Part shown: piece by piece, positions 38,366-38,419 of the stretch
How positions within the stretch are numbered: the stretch's first letter is position 1
Layout: every line of letters starts with the position of its first letter
Origin: Caulobacter sp.
GTDB taxonomy: Bacteria > Pseudomonadota > Alphaproteobacteria > Caulobacterales > Caulobacteraceae
Assembly (NCBI GenBank): GCA_017744495.1
Contig: JAGIBE010000210.1
Span: 1 to 38,419, forward strand
DNA: 38,419 nt
Reading direction: 5' to 3'
Position numbers and translations under genes: made by a program
The notes under the pieces: model-generated
The model's input: only the letters and a program-made list of their open reading frames with translations
The model's database searches: none
What the model was told of the DNA's origin: nothing

Positions 38366-38419
38366 TTAGTCCTTGGTGGCCCGCTCGCGCAGGGCCGCGC
38401 CCAGGATGTCGCCCAGCGA
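38366..38419 (-). CDS. C-terminal end of a protein, possibly ribosomal protein S1
   Basis: Only 17 residues and the TAA stop (38366-38368) are inside the window, ending SLGDILGAALRERATKD. Alphaproteobacterial ribosomal protein S1 often ends in a similar 'SLGDILG.AL' tail, which suggests rpsA, but the fragment is too short to be sure. A strong terminator follows. Confidence 0.4.
   Translation of the reverse strand, partial: SLGDILGAALRERATKD

Overview
This 38.4 kb window is very GC-rich, with strong GC3 bias, dense gene packing and many 1-8 nt gene overlaps. It looks like a chromosomal segment of an alphaproteobacterium of the Caulobacter/Phenylobacterium group. The main evidence is the complete general stress response locus phyR / nepR-sigT-phyK with its GGAAC-N16-CGTT promoters, a GsrN-like small RNA, and the alpha-2-macroglobulin/PBP1C pair. 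The taxonomic placement is inferred from gene content; no marker gene was compared.

Left part (1-14.4 kb): the tail of a probable aldo/keto reductase; an SpsF-type nucleotidyltransferase; a divergent pair of alanine dehydrogenase (ald) and an Lrp/AsnC regulator; an exported beta-carbonic anhydrase; a large membrane-anchored alpha-2-macroglobulin followed by pbpC, separated by a 123 bp multi-hairpin repeat; a MbcA/Xre-type antitoxin and RES-domain toxin with their own promoter; an AraC regulator translationally coupled to the toxin; then a nitroreductase and an AhpD-like peroxidase.

Middle part (14.4-24.6 kb): a minus-strand operon FAH-family hydrolase, maleylacetoacetate/maleylpyruvate isomerase and cytoplasmic beta-carbonic anhydrase; a plus-strand operon of an ABC ATPase, a 1203-residue permease/M1-peptidase fusion and a hotdog thioesterase; a DUF4142 lipoprotein; a CaiB/BaiF CoA-transferase with a GFA-family protein; two REPIN-like inverted repeat units; and about 530 bp without a recognisable gene.

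Right part (24.6-38.4 kb): a general stress response island. A hybrid HWE histidine kinase, DUF883-like and membrane proteins, Fe-superoxide dismutase, a lipid kinase plus metallophosphoesterase operon, glycine-zipper and OmpA-like lipoproteins, two small membrane proteins, an entericidin-like lipoprotein and the phyR/nepR/sigT/phyK core are interspersed with eight exact or N17 matches to the SigT (EcfG) promoter. One further match, in the middle part, has a mismatch. One of the exact promoters fires into a 110 nt intergenic RNA with a cytosine-rich loop and an intrinsic terminator, very likely GsrN. The window ends with a sulfotransferase-like gene, a cheY-cheR pair and the last codons of a protein that may be ribosomal protein S1.

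How it fits together: PhyK (and perhaps the HWE hybrid kinase) would phosphorylate PhyR, which takes NepR away from SigT. SigT would then transcribe its own locus, the sRNA and the flanking envelope and detoxification genes. The organisation of the stress core is known from Caulobacter. The assignment of the flanking genes to the regulon is inferred from promoter motifs read directly in the sequence.
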